Below are positions 46,291 to 56,343 of a DNA stretch of 64,000 bases, one piece after another; the stretch's first letter is position 1, and the number at the start of each line of letters is the position of its first letter. This stretch comes from Maribacter dokdonensis DSW-8 (lineage in GTDB: Bacteria > Bacteroidota > Bacteroidia > Flavobacteriales > Flavobacteriaceae). The translations under genes were made by a program, and so were the position numbers. The notes beneath the pieces were generated by a model. It was given only the letters and a program-made list of their open reading frames with translations. It had not been told where the DNA came from and did not search any database. The stretch is taken from NCBI RefSeq assembly GCF_001447995.1, contig NZ_LDPE01000001.1, positions 1,302,001 to 1,366,000 on the forward strand. Reading direction: 5' to 3'.

Positions 46291-47529
46291 ATGAGAAATG
46301 AGGATTTATTGCAGATTGCAAAAACCTATGGTGATCCGGTGTATGTTTATGACTCGGAAAAAATAGTTTCACAATTCAATAGATTGACCAAGGCATTTGG
46401 TTCAGTAAAAAAACTGAAGCTTAATTATGCCGCCAAAGCACTATCTAACATTACTATATTAAGATTAATGAACAGTCTTGGTAGTGGCTTAGATACTGTA
46501 TCTATACAAGAAGTACAACTAGGATTATTAGCTGGTTTTAAACCAGAATCCATCATATTTACCCCAAATGGAGTTTCTCTAGAAGAGATAGAAGAGGCAG
46601 CAAAACTAGGTGTTAGAATAAACATTGACAACCTTTCAATTTTAGAACAGTTTGGTAGCAAACATCCAAATATTCCTGTTTGTATTAGAATTAACCCACA
46701 TGTTATGGCAGGTGGTAATTCCAATATTTCTGTTGGACACATAGATTCAAAGTTCGGTATCAGTATTCATCAAATTCCGCATTTACTTCGAATAGTGGAA
46801 TTAACGAAAATGAATATTAACGGTATTCACATGCATACCGGTAGTGACATTTTAGATATTGACGTATTCTTATATGCTTCTGAAATTCTATTTGAAACCG
46901 CACGAAATTTCAAAAATTTAGATTTCATTGATTTCGGTAGCGGATTTAAAGTACCTTATAAAGAAGGTGATATTGAGACCAATGTTGAAGAACTTGGTAA
47001 AAAATTAAGCAAACGCTTTAATGAATTCTGTAAAGAATACGGTAAAGATTTAACCCTTGCTTTTGAGCCTGGCAAGTTTTTGGTGAGTGAAGCAGGTGTT
47101 TTCCTTGCTAAAGTAAACGTGGTTAAACAAACTACCTCAACAGTATTTGCAAGCATAGATTCCGGTTTCAATCACTTGATCAGACCAATGCTTTATGGTG
47201 CAACACATACCATTAAAAACATATCTAACCCCAAGGGAAGAGAACGCTACTATTCTGTCGTAGGATATATTTGTGAGACAGATACTTTTGCCAGTAACAA
47301 AAGAATAAATGAAATTACTGAAGGTGATATTCTATGCTTTAAAAATGCAGGTGCATATTGCTTTACTATGGCAAGTAACTATAACTCTAGATTTAGACCA
47401 CCAGAAGTTCTTTGGCACAAGGGCAAAGCAATTCTAATACGAGAAAGGGAGAATTTTGATGATTTAATTAGAAACCAAGTAGATGTAAAAGATTTGTTCG
47501 CTGTTAAAGAAACGGCAAAAGTGAAATAA
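46291..47529 (+). CDS. lysA: Diaminopimelate decarboxylase
   Basis: The last step of lysine synthesis: PLP-dependent decarboxylation of meso-diaminopimelate. The 412-residue alanine-racemase-fold enzyme has LNYAAKALSN with the PLP Lys, GSGLDTVSIQEV, HMHTGSDI, DFGSGFKVPY (phosphate-binding Gly), EPGKFLVSEAG and CETDTFASNK carrying the substrate Cys and Glu, with a C-terminal KNAGAYCFTMASNYN (GAYxxxMASNYN). Full length and cytoplasmic. Single-gene unit. Confidence 0.97.
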   Translation: MRNEDLLQIAKTYGDPVYVYDSEKIVSQFNRLTKAFGSVKKLKLNYAAKALSNITILRLMNSLGSGLDTVSIQEVQLGLLAGFKPESIIFTPNGVSLEEIEEAAKLGVRINIDNLSILEQFGSKHPNIPVCIRINPHVMAGGNSNISVGHIDSKFGISIHQIPHLLRIVELTKMNINGIHMHTGSDILDIDVFLYASEILFETARNFKNLDFIDFGSGFKVPYKEGDIETNVEELGKKLSKRFNEFCKEYGKDLTLAFEPGKFLVSEAGVFLAKVNVVKQTTSTVFASIDSGFNHLIRPMLYGATHTIKNISNPKGRERYYSVVGYICETDTFASNKRINEITEGDILCFKNAGAYCFTMASNYNSRFRPPEVLWHKGKAILIRERENFDDLIRNQVDVKDLFAVKETAKVK

Positions 47530-47546
47530 AGCAATTATAAATACGT

Positions 47547-47554
47547 TAGCTTTG
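47547..47554 (+). promoter_or_regulatory. -7 promoter element of the thioredoxin-like gene
   Basis: TAGCTTTG matches TAnnTTTG, 32 bases before the ATG at 47587. Confidence 0.5.
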
Positions 47555-47586
47555 GTATAATAGTTGGACTAATCCAATAAAAAAAT

Positions 47587-48123
47587 ATGAAAGCGTCTTT
47601 TTTATATACTATGAAATCATTTTTGTTCTTAGCCCTTGCCTTTGTTGTAACCATTAGTAATGCACAAGATGTTAAATGGATTACTTGGGATGAAGCAGCC
47701 CAGCTGACCGCTACGGAAGAAAACCCAAAGAAAGTATTCATTGATGTGTACACAGATTGGTGTGGGTGGTGTAAAAAAATGGACAAAGACACCTTTCAAA
47801 ACCCAGAAGTTGCTGCGTACATGCAGGAAAACTACTATATGGTAAAATTCGATGGAGAAGGAAAAGAACCTATTGAGTATAAAGGTAAGACGTACAAATT
47901 TGTACCATCTGGAAGAAAAGGATATCATGAGTTTGCCGCAGCATTAATGCAGGGTCGTCTTAGTTATCCAACAACCATTTTCTTGGATGAAGAATTGAAT
48001 ATGCTTTCACCAGTACCAGGATACCAGAAACCTGAGCCATTTATGGAAATAGCTCGTTATTTTGGTGATGACATATATAAAGAAAAGGATTGGAAAGTAT
48101 ACGCCGGCCAAGCCGGAAAGTAA
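47587..48123 (+). CDS. Exported thioredoxin-like protein
   Basis: A 178-residue protein with a Sec signal (residues about 9-26, ending SNAQ). A second Met at residue 9 is an equally good start. The mature part is a thioredoxin fold of the DUF255/thioredoxin_7 type: VFIDVYTDWCGWCKKMD contains the redox CGWC pair, then NPEVAAYMQENYYMVKFD, and the cis-Pro in LSYPTTIFLDE. Likely a periplasmic disulfide reductase or chaperone. The long insertion after VKFDGEGKEP is characteristic of this subgroup in Bacteroidota. Confidence 0.9.
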   Translation: MKASFLYTMKSFLFLALAFVVTISNAQDVKWITWDEAAQLTATEENPKKVFIDVYTDWCGWCKKMDKDTFQNPEVAAYMQENYYMVKFDGEGKEPIEYKGKTYKFVPSGRKGYHEFAAALMQGRLSYPTTIFLDEELNMLSPVPGYQKPEPFMEIARYFGDDIYKEKDWKVYAGQAGK

Positions 48124-48261
48124 TTTTACTTTTGGTGTAAACAGTACACGTATTTAATCTATTTTTCAATAAAATAATTCTCAATTAGCGTTATACGTTG
48201 TTTAAAAATTGGAAAGCATTTTCCATTAAAGTATTTTCACAACAACATATAACGCTATTTC

Positions 48262-50826
48262 ATGAGAACCCTTATTTACCTTGGTCTTGTACTATCTATA
48301 CTTTGTTCATGTAAAAATGAGCAACATTCCACAACCACTCTAAAAGCTGGTGTACCTGAGGAGATGGCAATGTATAGGTCCTCTCAAATCTCAGATGTTC
48401 ATTACAATTTAAGTTTTAACATTCCTGCTGAGCTAAAAGAGCCCATACCTTCTCAACTTGAATTAAATTTTAACGTAGAACAACTTCAAGAGCCGGTAAT
48501 TTTAGACTTCAAAGAAGAAACCTCAAAAATAAAATCCATTTCCATAAACGGCAAAAATGCCACAATTCTTCACAAACAGGAGCACATTATACTACCCAAA
48601 GAGCATTTAATTACTGGTAAAAACACGGTTACCATTGCGTTTATAGCAGGTGAACTTTCATTAAATAGAAACGAAGATTATCTATACACCCTTCTAGTTC
48701 CAGATCGCGCTAGAACATTATTTCCATGTTTTGATCAACCCAATATTAAAGCTAGATATACCTTAAATATAACCGCGCCAAAAGATTGGCAGGTTCTATG
48801 TGGCACAAAAGAAATCAATAGCACCTCAAAGGGTGATTATATTGAGCATAAATTTGACACATCAGATCAAATGAGCACGTATTTATTTTCGTTCGTAGCA
48901 GGTAAATTTAAATCGGTGAGTAAGAAACCTGACAATATGGAAATGTCCATGTTGTATAGAGAAACCGATACCACTAAAATTCAATACAGTCTAGATTCCA
49001 TTTTTGATTTACATCAGCAGTCATTATCCTTTTTAGAGGATTACACCTCATACCCTTTTCCTTTTCAAAAAATGGATTACGCGGCAATTCCAGGATTTCA
49101 ATATGGAGGTATGGAGCATGTAGGAGCTATACAATATAGAGAAAGTTCATTATTCTTGGATGAAGGCGTCACAGCCAATAAAAAATTGAGCAGAGCCAAA
49201 TTGATCGCCCATGAGACATCTCACATGTGGTTTGGAGATTTAGTCACAATGAACTGGTTTAATGATGTATGGATGAAAGAGGTGTTTGCAAATTTCATGT
49301 CAGATAAAATAATGAACCCCGCTTTTCCAAATATAGACCATCAGTTGGCTTTTATGATTACCCATTACCCAAATGCATATGGCGAGGATAGAACTTTAGG
49401 TACAAATCCTATTCGGCAAAAATTAGATAATCTTAATAACGCCGGCTCTCTGTACGGAAGCATCATATATAATAAAGCCCCCATAATGATGCGCCAATTA
49501 GAAACCGTATTAGGCAAAGATGCGTTTAAAGAAGGAATACAGGAGTATATAGAAACTTTTGCTTTTAAAAATGCCGAATGGGGCGAACTAATTGAAATTC
49601 TTGATAAAAAATCGTCAACAGATATTATAGCTTGGAGTTCTATTTGGGTAAATAATTCCAGTAGACCAATATTCAACGAGGAAATTACCTACGATGATAA
49701 TGACAAAATAACCTCATTCACTCTGACACAAGCAGCAGAAGACAGTTCTGAACATGTATGGTCACAAGCTTTTGATATATTATTTATATATCCCGACAGC
49801 TCTAAAACCCTTAGCGTACAAATGACCGATGCCACATATCAAATAAAGGAAGCGATTGGCTTACCCAAGCCAATTTCGATTGTCTACAACTCAAATGCCG
49901 AAGGGTATGGTGTTTTCCCACTGCAAGAGAAAGATCTTGACCTTATACCTATATTAGATAATCAAGTTGCCCGTGGCTATTCCTATATTAATGTTTATGA
50001 AAACATGTTGAATGGCACAATTAATCCAAGCGCAGCTATACAACTATTTTCAAAAGGACTGAACACCGAAAAAAATGAGTTGCTCATTAATCTTATTTCC
50101 AGATATACAACTTCTGTTTTTTGGAAGTATCTTACAGAAGAACAACGTGCTTTTTACCAAGATAAAATTACTGATGATATATGGTCAAAATTACATGAAG
50201 AATTACCTGCCAGTATTAAAAAAACACTGTATTCAACCTATGTATCCATGGGTTACACCAATACATCTTTAGAAAATTTATTCAAAATATGGAGTAAAGA
50301 ACTAACCATCAAAAATTTAAAGCTCAATGATGATGATTATACTGAATTAGCTATGGACCTAGCTTTATACAATCATCCAAAAAATGAGCAAATCCTTAAA
50401 ACAGCAGAAGAAGCAATAACCAACAACGACAAACTTAATAGATTTAAGTTTCTACTTCCTTCTATCTCGAATAATTACGAAACAAAAAAGGAATTTTTCG
50501 AATCGCTTAAACAAGAAAAAAATAGAGCAAAAGAATCGTGGGTTACAAATGCCATGAATAACTTAAACCATCCGTTACATCAAAAGGAATCTTTACAATA
50601 TTTAAGGAACAGCCTTGACCTATTGGATGAAATTCAAAAAACCGGCGATATTTTCTTTCCAAAGAGATGGCTAAGCAGTACCATTGGCAATTATACTTCT
50701 TTAGAGGCATATGAAATTTTACAAGACTATTTAGATGCCAATCCAAAGTTAAAACCTTCCTTAAAATCAAAAGTGCTGCAAGCCTCAGATGATTTAAGAA
50801 GAGTTCAACTTCTAGAAAAGAATTAG
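48262..50826 (+). CDS. M1 family aminopeptidase lipoprotein
   Basis: An 854-residue zinc metallopeptidase with a lipoprotein signal (LCSCK). After an N-terminal beta domain, the catalytic domain shows HETSHMWFG (H317, E318, H321) and E340 in KEVFANF as the third zinc ligand, the HEXXH-X18-E pattern of family M1. The exopeptidase loop, GAMEN in most of the family, reads GGMEH at 282-286, the final Asn replaced by His. A probable catalytic Tyr lies in GSLYGSIIYNKAP. A C-terminal helical domain follows (about 540-854). It is expected to trim peptides in the periplasm or outer membrane. A terminator follows. Confidence 0.93.
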   Translation: MRTLIYLGLVLSILCSCKNEQHSTTTLKAGVPEEMAMYRSSQISDVHYNLSFNIPAELKEPIPSQLELNFNVEQLQEPVILDFKEETSKIKSISINGKNATILHKQEHIILPKEHLITGKNTVTIAFIAGELSLNRNEDYLYTLLVPDRARTLFPCFDQPNIKARYTLNITAPKDWQVLCGTKEINSTSKGDYIEHKFDTSDQMSTYLFSFVAGKFKSVSKKPDNMEMSMLYRETDTTKIQYSLDSIFDLHQQSLSFLEDYTSYPFPFQKMDYAAIPGFQYGGMEHVGAIQYRESSLFLDEGVTANKKLSRAKLIAHETSHMWFGDLVTMNWFNDVWMKEVFANFMSDKIMNPAFPNIDHQLAFMITHYPNAYGEDRTLGTNPIRQKLDNLNNAGSLYGSIIYNKAPIMMRQLETVLGKDAFKEGIQEYIETFAFKNAEWGELIEILDKKSSTDIIAWSSIWVNNSSRPIFNEEITYDDNDKITSFTLTQAAEDSSEHVWSQAFDILFIYPDSSKTLSVQMTDATYQIKEAIGLPKPISIVYNSNAEGYGVFPLQEKDLDLIPILDNQVARGYSYINVYENMLNGTINPSAAIQLFSKGLNTEKNELLINLISRYTTSVFWKYLTEEQRAFYQDKITDDIWSKLHEELPASIKKTLYSTYVSMGYTNTSLENLFKIWSKELTIKNLKLNDDDYTELAMDLALYNHPKNEQILKTAEEAITNNDKLNRFKFLLPSISNNYETKKEFFESLKQEKNRAKESWVTNAMNNLNHPLHQKESLQYLRNSLDLLDEIQKTGDIFFPKRWLSSTIGNYTSLEAYEILQDYLDANPKLKPSLKSKVLQASDDLRRVQLLEKN

Positions 50827-50845
50827 AAATTTCTAACGCCTAAAT

Positions 50846-50894
50846 ATAAAAGCAAAAAAAAGAGGTCTATATGACCTCTTTTTTTTGCTTTTAT
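50846..50894. terminator. Bidirectional terminator between the M1 peptidase and guaB
   Basis: A perfect 22-base inverted repeat (50846-50867 and 50873-50894) with a five-base loop. Long A and T runs within the stem allow termination on both strands. Confidence 0.92.
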
Positions 50895-50907
50895 TTCTTG
50901 GAAATCC

Positions 50908-52380
50908 CTATCTACTATAGTTAGGACTCTCTTTAGTAATGGTTACATCATGTGGGTGGCTTTCATTAATACCACTAGCCGTAATTTTTACGAATCTACC
51001 CGTGTCTTGTAATGTTGCTATGTCTTTTGCACCACAGTACCCCATACCTGCACGTAATCCGCCAACAAATTGATGTATACTTTCATAAAGCTCTCCTTTA
51101 TAAGGTACACGCCCTACAATACCTTCCGGCACCAATTTTTTAATATCGTCTTCCACATCTTGAAAGTATCGATCTTTACTACCTTGTTTCATGGCCTCAA
51201 CAGAACCCATACCACGGTAAGACTTGAACTTTCTACCTTCATAGATAATGGTTTCACCCGGTGATTCTTTGGTACCTGCTAAAAGCGATCCTAGCATCAC
51301 CGTATCCGCACCGGCAGCAATAGCCTTTGGAATATCACCTGTATAACGAATACCACCGTCAGCAATGACCGGAACTCCAGAACCTTTAATAGCGGCAGAT
51401 ACTTCTAATACCGCAGAAAATTGAGGAAAACCAACACCTGCAACTACCCTAGTAGTACAAATAGAACCTGGTCCTATACCTACCTTTACGGCATCTGCAC
51501 CGGCTTCAACCAAATACTTGGCAGCCTCACCTGTTGCTATATTACCTACAATAACATCTAACTTTGGAAACTTCTTCTTTACCGCTTTCAATACTTCAAC
51601 CACCCCCTTGGTATGACCGTGTGCCGTATCTATAATGACCGCATCTACACCTGCATTTACCAAAGCTTCTGCCCTATCAACAGCATCGCCAGTAACTCCT
51701 AATGCCGCAGCTACACGTAAACGACCATATTGATCTTTATTGGCGATTGGTTTTTGAGTCAACTTTGTAATATCCCTAAAAGTAATTAGCCCTAATAGGG
51801 TATTATCTTTTGATACTACAGGTAACTTTTCAATTTTATGTTGTTGCAAAATATCTTCCGCTTCGGATAAAGAGGTACCCTCATCTGCGGTAACCAAATT
51901 CTTTGAAGTCATAACCTCAGAAATTGGTCTGTCGTTATTTTTTTCGAAACGTAAATCTCTATTGGTAACAATACCCAAAAGTTTTCCATCTGCATCCACA
52001 ATGGGAATACCACCTATGCTAAACTCTTTCATACTTGCCTTGGCATCTTTCACCGTAGAATCTAATGGCAAGGTAACAGGATCCAAGATCATACCACTCT
52101 CAGCTCTCTTAACCTTTCTTACCTTCATGGCTTGTTGCTCAATAGTCATATTCTTGTGCAAAACACCAATACCACCTTCTTGAGCCATGGCAATTGCCAT
52201 TCTAGATTCGGTAACCGTATCCATCGCAGCAGAGATGATAGGTACATTGATCGTAATGTTTCGAGTAAATTTTGTCTGAATACTTACTTCTCTTGGAAGC
52301 ACTTCAGAATAAGCAGGTACTAATAATACGTCATCGTATGTTAGACCTTCTCCTAGAATTTTGTTTTGGTGGGCTTGCAT
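50908..52380 (-). CDS. guaB: Inosine-5'-monophosphate dehydrogenase
   Basis: IMPDH converts IMP to XMP, the first committed step of GMP synthesis, with NAD. The 490-residue enzyme has the barrel opening [18 protein letters not shown], two CBS domains (about residues 95-210; [19 protein letters not shown] and [19 protein letters not shown], each quoted in part), the catalytic Cys loop [23 protein letters not shown] and the mobile flap with [10 protein letters not shown]. The longer frame to 52407 would place the start inside the -7 element, so the ATG at 52378-52380 ([12 protein letters not shown]) is chosen. Confidence 0.98.
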   Translation of the reverse strand: MQAHQNKILGEGLTYDDVLLVPAYSEVLPREVSIQTKFTRNITINVPIISAAMDTVTESRMAIAMAQEGGIGVLHKNMTIEQQAMKVRKVKRAESGMILDPVTLPLDSTVKDAKASMKEFSIGGIPIVDADGKLLGIVTNRDLRFEKNNDRPISEVMTSKNLVTADEGTSLSEAEDILQQHKIEKLPVVSKDNTLLGLITFRDITKLTQKPIANKDQYGRLRVAAALGVTGDAVDRAEALVNAGVDAVIIDTAHGHTKGVVEVLKAVKKKFPKLDVIVGNIATGEAAKYLVEAGADAVKVGIGPGSICTTRVVAGVGFPQFSAVLEVSAAIKGSGVPVIADGGIRYTGDIPKAIAAGADTVMLGSLLAGTKESPGETIIYEGRKFKSYRGMGSVEAMKQGSKDRYFQDVEDDIKKLVPEGIVGRVPYKGELYESIHQFVGGLRAGMGYCGAKDIATLQDTGRFVKITASGINESHPHDVTITKESPNYSR

Positions 52381-52404
52381 AGCAATTAAGGATTTAATTG
52401 CGTG

Positions 52405-52412
52405 CAAATATA
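52405..52412 (-). promoter_or_regulatory. -7 promoter element of guaB
   Basis: The minus strand reads TATATTTG, matching TAnnTTTG, 24 bases before the ATG at 52380. It overlaps a rival start at 52407 and rules it out if this is the promoter. Confidence 0.55.
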
Positions 52413-52523
52413 GTGAATAAAGTTGGGATATCTATCTTACACAATACCTTAACAATCACTTCATATTCAGACCCTCTTTTAGTCCGATAAAAAATGGATG
52501 CCCCATGTCAATCATTAATTGAA

Positions 52524-54995
52524 TTATAGCTTAAATTGTAAGGTTGCATAAAAGGTTCTAGGCTCTGAAGGTATGATACCCGGACCCGGATAACCAGTTG
52601 CCCTTCTGGTAAAATAACTATTGTCCAAAACATTATTTATACCGGTTTCCAACTTCCAATTTTTATAGACATATGATAGAGAAAAATCTAAAATATCATA
52701 CGCCGGAATTTCCCCTTCTATACCACGTTGATTGTCGTTAACATCTTGCAAAGCATTGGTAGCATCTGTAAACTGACTTGACAAATAGGTATATTGTAAA
52801 CTACCCAATATATTACCATAGCCAAAATTAAGACCGGTCTTTAAATTTACATCTGGTATAAATTCCACTTTGTTACCTTCTACATTGGTTTCTTCCGAAG
52901 ACAAATACTCAGAATTGGTCAAGGCCAAATTCATGAAATAATTCAGTTTTAACTTATCACTAGCCGAAAAGAAAGTTTCTTTTACGCTCCAATTGGCAAA
53001 ACTTTCCAAACCAAACATAAAAGCGGTACCAATATTACCCCTGAACCGAACTATACTACCCGTTTCTACTTCTTCTCCCAAGGCATTGGTTTGTGTATCA
53101 CTTTTTAAAATCTCACCTAATCTATTATCATATAACAAGCTGAACGCACTTACGTCATAAGACAATACATTTTTATGTCTACCGCGAAAACCTATATCTG
53201 CCGTAAAGCCATCTTCATCAGAGATATTTTCATCTACTTGAAAAGAAGGGTTGACCACCCTGATATCGCTAAATGTTACCGACCTATAGTTTTGAGAAAA
53301 ATTGCCGTAGAACTCAACACTAGAATTCAATTTATAAGTAGCACCCAATCCTAACAACAAGAAAGTTCTATCAAATTCCCTGTTATCTTCCACTTCCTCA
53401 TTTAAGAGTGGATTACCAGCCAAATCAAGTACAATATTCTTATAACTACCAATACTTTCCGTTTTAATATGCTCTAACCTAAAACCAGGTGTTAAAGTTA
53501 ATTTAGGACTTATATTAAAGATATTTTCTCCAAAAAAAGCCAAATTAGAATTGGGAAAATTAAATTGAGATTGTCTTTCATAATTGGGAAACTCATCATC
53601 TGCAAAGTTAAAATCTGCATTCGCCGCCGATGTCCCCGGACCTTGCCTTTGATCATTGTCCGTACTATAGATTTTTGACCCGATCAATAATGTAGATTCA
53701 GTATCACCTAACTTATATCTTGTTAATAATCTTGCCTCTGCACCCCAGTTTTGAAAATTATCGATCAATAATTCCCTTGGCTCCTCAGGGTCATCTGGTT
53801 GTGATACTCTGTTAGTTCGAAAACCAAGTGCACTTCTAGAAGCATCCAATCCAAAAACATTTAAACTAAAATCCGTTTTTGAAGAGAATTTATGATCTAG
53901 ACGAACTGAAAATAATTTCCAATCTACATCAAACCAGTTTCTTTCCCTATTACTAAACGTTGGGTCCTCAATAAATTGAGCATCTGTAAGACCGCCAGGT
54001 TGTTTGGCTAAATAATTTAAAAAAGTGGTTTCTACAGTTACCTTGGTTTTGTCCGAAAATTGATAGCCCACATGCGCAAAATAATTTCTACTGTTATAAT
54101 CTGAATTTGGTCTAAAACTATTTCCCTCCTTATAATTGAAATAGGTGTAATAACTGAACTTACCAACTGTACCACTTAAACTATTGAAAGATGTTTTTAG
54201 ATTGTAAGACCCTAAAGTCTGTCTACTGGTCCACTCTATTTTCTTACTGGAATTTGGCTGCTTAAATTTAAAATTGACCAAGCCGCCAAATTGCGTTCCA
54301 TACTGTAAAGAAGCTGCCCCCCTAACCACTTGAATTTCTTCTAAAGCTTCTGCAGGTGGTGTATAATAACTTTCTGGGTACCCTAAAACATCTGCACTAA
54401 TATCATAGCCGTTCTGTCTTGTATTAAAATTTGCCGTTCTATTGGGATCAAGACCTCTACCTCCAATATTAAGTTGTAACCCTGCATCTCCATTATCGTA
54501 TATATTTAAACCTACGACTTGACTATAAATTTGTCTGGGATTATTGGCCGCCAAATTACCCGTAATACCGTCTAATAAAACAACCTCATTTTTTTTACCG
54601 GCGTATATGGCAGTACCATCTACTTTCTTCAACTGTTTTAGGGCAAAAATTTCTTGGCGTTTTTGGGTTATTACCACCTCTGATAAGTTCTGAACCTTCA
54701 AAGGATTCATGACAGGGTTGAATTCGGTATTGCCATTGATAGTTACATCTTGTTCTATAATTTCAAACTCGTAAGCGAAAACTACAATAGTATAGGTTCC
54801 TGCCGTTAAGTTCTCTATTAAAAACGCACCTTCATTATTGGTGATTTCCAAGCGCTCTAATTCTTTGATATACATTTCGGCATCTGGAACAGGATTCCCT
54901 TCTACATCTGTTACTTGACCAGAAATAGTGAGTTGACCAAATACCGGAAATGATACTAATAATAAAAGTAAATAACTAAATTCCTTTAATTTCAT
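52524..54995 (-). CDS. TonB-dependent outer-membrane receptor
   Basis: An 823-residue outer-membrane gated channel. Signal peptide (to about residue 20, PVFGQ); a carboxypeptidase-regulatory-like domain (about 22-100, ISGQVTDVEGNPVPDAEMYI); the plug domain (about 125-245, with GGRGLDPNRTANFNTRQNGYD and VVRGAASLQYGTQFGGLVNF, quoted in part); then a 22-strand-type barrel ending in the aromatic TFYATLQFKL. The plug and barrel resemble ferric-citrate/siderophore receptors of the FecA kind. The context of an imelysin gene supports iron or another metal chelate. Its ATG lies 20 bases inside the HTTM gene, so translation is coupled. No sigma/anti-sigma pair is nearby. Confidence 0.94.
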   Translation of the reverse strand: MKLKEFSYLLLLLVSFPVFGQLTISGQVTDVEGNPVPDAEMYIKELERLEITNNEGAFLIENLTAGTYTIVVFAYEFEIIEQDVTINGNTEFNPVMNPLKVQNLSEVVITQKRQEIFALKQLKKVDGTAIYAGKKNEVVLLDGITGNLAANNPRQIYSQVVGLNIYDNGDAGLQLNIGGRGLDPNRTANFNTRQNGYDISADVLGYPESYYTPPAEALEEIQVVRGAASLQYGTQFGGLVNFKFKQPNSSKKIEWTSRQTLGSYNLKTSFNSLSGTVGKFSYYTYFNYKEGNSFRPNSDYNSRNYFAHVGYQFSDKTKVTVETTFLNYLAKQPGGLTDAQFIEDPTFSNRERNWFDVDWKLFSVRLDHKFSSKTDFSLNVFGLDASRSALGFRTNRVSQPDDPEEPRELLIDNFQNWGAEARLLTRYKLGDTESTLLIGSKIYSTDNDQRQGPGTSAANADFNFADDEFPNYERQSQFNFPNSNLAFFGENIFNISPKLTLTPGFRLEHIKTESIGSYKNIVLDLAGNPLLNEEVEDNREFDRTFLLLGLGATYKLNSSVEFYGNFSQNYRSVTFSDIRVVNPSFQVDENISDEDGFTADIGFRGRHKNVLSYDVSAFSLLYDNRLGEILKSDTQTNALGEEVETGSIVRFRGNIGTAFMFGLESFANWSVKETFFSASDKLKLNYFMNLALTNSEYLSSEETNVEGNKVEFIPDVNLKTGLNFGYGNILGSLQYTYLSSQFTDATNALQDVNDNQRGIEGEIPAYDILDFSLSYVYKNWKLETGINNVLDNSYFTRRATGYPGPGIIPSEPRTFYATLQFKL

Positions 54996-56343
54996 CTTTA
55001 AATGGTGTTATCCAATGCTTATGTAAAAAAGACTCTTTTTGTTTTGCCAAATCTATGGTAGGATCAATAAACTCTGTACTTAACCTCCCATTGAGACTAA
55101 CTTGGCAATTTACGAATACCTGCACATTCTTATGGCCATCTTTCTCAAAATGGTTTTTTAGAAAATGCGCGTATTCCAATATAAAATCTGGCTGAAATGC
55201 CATTTGTTTTTCTTGAAACGGAGTAATAAAATCAGTGTTATCTACATAAAACCACCGACCAGATTCTTGGTCCACAATTTTAAATTGGGCGTAGCCAGAT
55301 TTTTCCATTAGCATAACACGCCATGAAAAACGGTAGCCTTCTTCTGTCCAAAATAATTCTCCCGGATAAAATAGATACCTAAAAGGTATGGCCAGTTGAA
55401 GCATAAAAAAAAGAACAACTACCATATGCTTCAATCTAAGCTTAAATGATGACCGTTCATTAAAAACTGTTTGATTATTGAATCTAGCACCGTTTATTTT
55501 GAATACTTTAAATAAAAGCCTCAATATCTTAAGATGGACTTTTGCATCAAAAAATATTAAAGCAGAAACGATCATAACATATGGGAACATACCAATAGGG
55601 AACAATACCCTAGTTAGTACGTGAAAAATGACCACCATTACAAATGCATATGGTCTAGTTCTCTTATATAGCAGTAAAAAAGGGATAGATAGATCGTAAA
55701 TTGCGCCAGACCAGCTAAATAGAAATTGCACCCATTCTTCTCCCAAAAAACTTCCTATAAAAGGGGTATCGAACTTGGCGGGCAACCAGATTTTTAAGGG
55801 CATAGCATTCAACAACCAATCTGAATTTAATTTCGCCAGTCCGGCGTAGAAATAAACAATACCTAAGAGCAACTTAATACTATTGACTGTCCAGCTGGGA
55901 ACATATTGAAAGCACTTTTTGGGATTTAAATAAGCATCTAGGGAATAGTTAGCGTTAGCTGGCAAAAATATCATTAAAAAGCTCAGAATACTAATAAAGT
56001 AATAATGGTTTAAGTATGTTGTTTTATCCATAAGCTCTATATACGTAAAGCTCAAAAAGAAAATGATAATATTTAATTTATAACGATAACCAAGAGCTAC
56101 CAAAACTGCCGATAAGCCACAAATTACAAAAATAAGGTAGGTATAAACACCTAATGGTTTTACCCATTCAAACCCGTAATAAGAAAAAAAGAATTTTGGT
56201 TTAATATAAAGTTTATCGATCCAGCCATAGCTCCAAAACCTAACAATACTAAAAAGCATCATCAGACCAAATAAAATACGAAAGACCGCCAAAGGGGCGG
56301 TCTCTATTGGAGCTTTTATATATTTAGCTATTAATGATTCCAT
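54976..56343 (-). CDS. HTTM membrane protein, vitamin K-dependent gamma-carboxylase-like
   Basis: A 455-residue protein with about eight membrane segments (residues 15-300) and a C-terminal soluble part (about 320-455). It matches the horizontally transferred transmembrane (HTTM) group and beyond this the carboxylase core. YLNHYYF (H113) corresponds to the human GGCX His160 region; YFYAGLAKLNSDWL places K171 at the catalytic base Lys218; FSWRVMLMEK and QVSLNGRLSTEFIDPTIDL (from the soluble part) match later GGCX segments. GGCX uses reduced vitamin K, O2 and CO2 to make gamma-carboxyglutamate; this organism would have menaquinol. Start and imelysin stop overlap as TAATG. Function here is inference. 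Confidence 0.85.
   Translation of the reverse strand: MESLIAKYIKAPIETAPLAVFRILFGLMMLFSIVRFWSYGWIDKLYIKPKFFFSYYGFEWVKPLGVYTYLIFVICGLSAVLVALGYRYKLNIIIFFLSFTYIELMDKTTYLNHYYFISILSFLMIFLPANANYSLDAYLNPKKCFQYVPSWTVNSIKLLLGIVYFYAGLAKLNSDWLLNAMPLKIWLPAKFDTPFIGSFLGEEWVQFLFSWSGAIYDLSIPFLLLYKRTRPYAFVMVVIFHVLTRVLFPIGMFPYVMIVSALIFFDAKVHLKILRLLFKVFKINGARFNNQTVFNERSSFKLRLKHMVVVLFFMLQLAIPFRYLFYPGELFWTEEGYRFSWRVMLMEKSGYAQFKIVDQESGRWFYVDNTDFITPFQEKQMAFQPDFILEYAHFLKNHFEKDGHKNVQVFVNCQVSLNGRLSTEFIDPTIDLAKQKESFLHKHWITPFKDEIKGI

Noticed and set aside
52381..52407. Longer guaB start at 52407
   Set aside because: It would overlap the -7 promoter element and add nine residues not found at the conserved family N-terminus.
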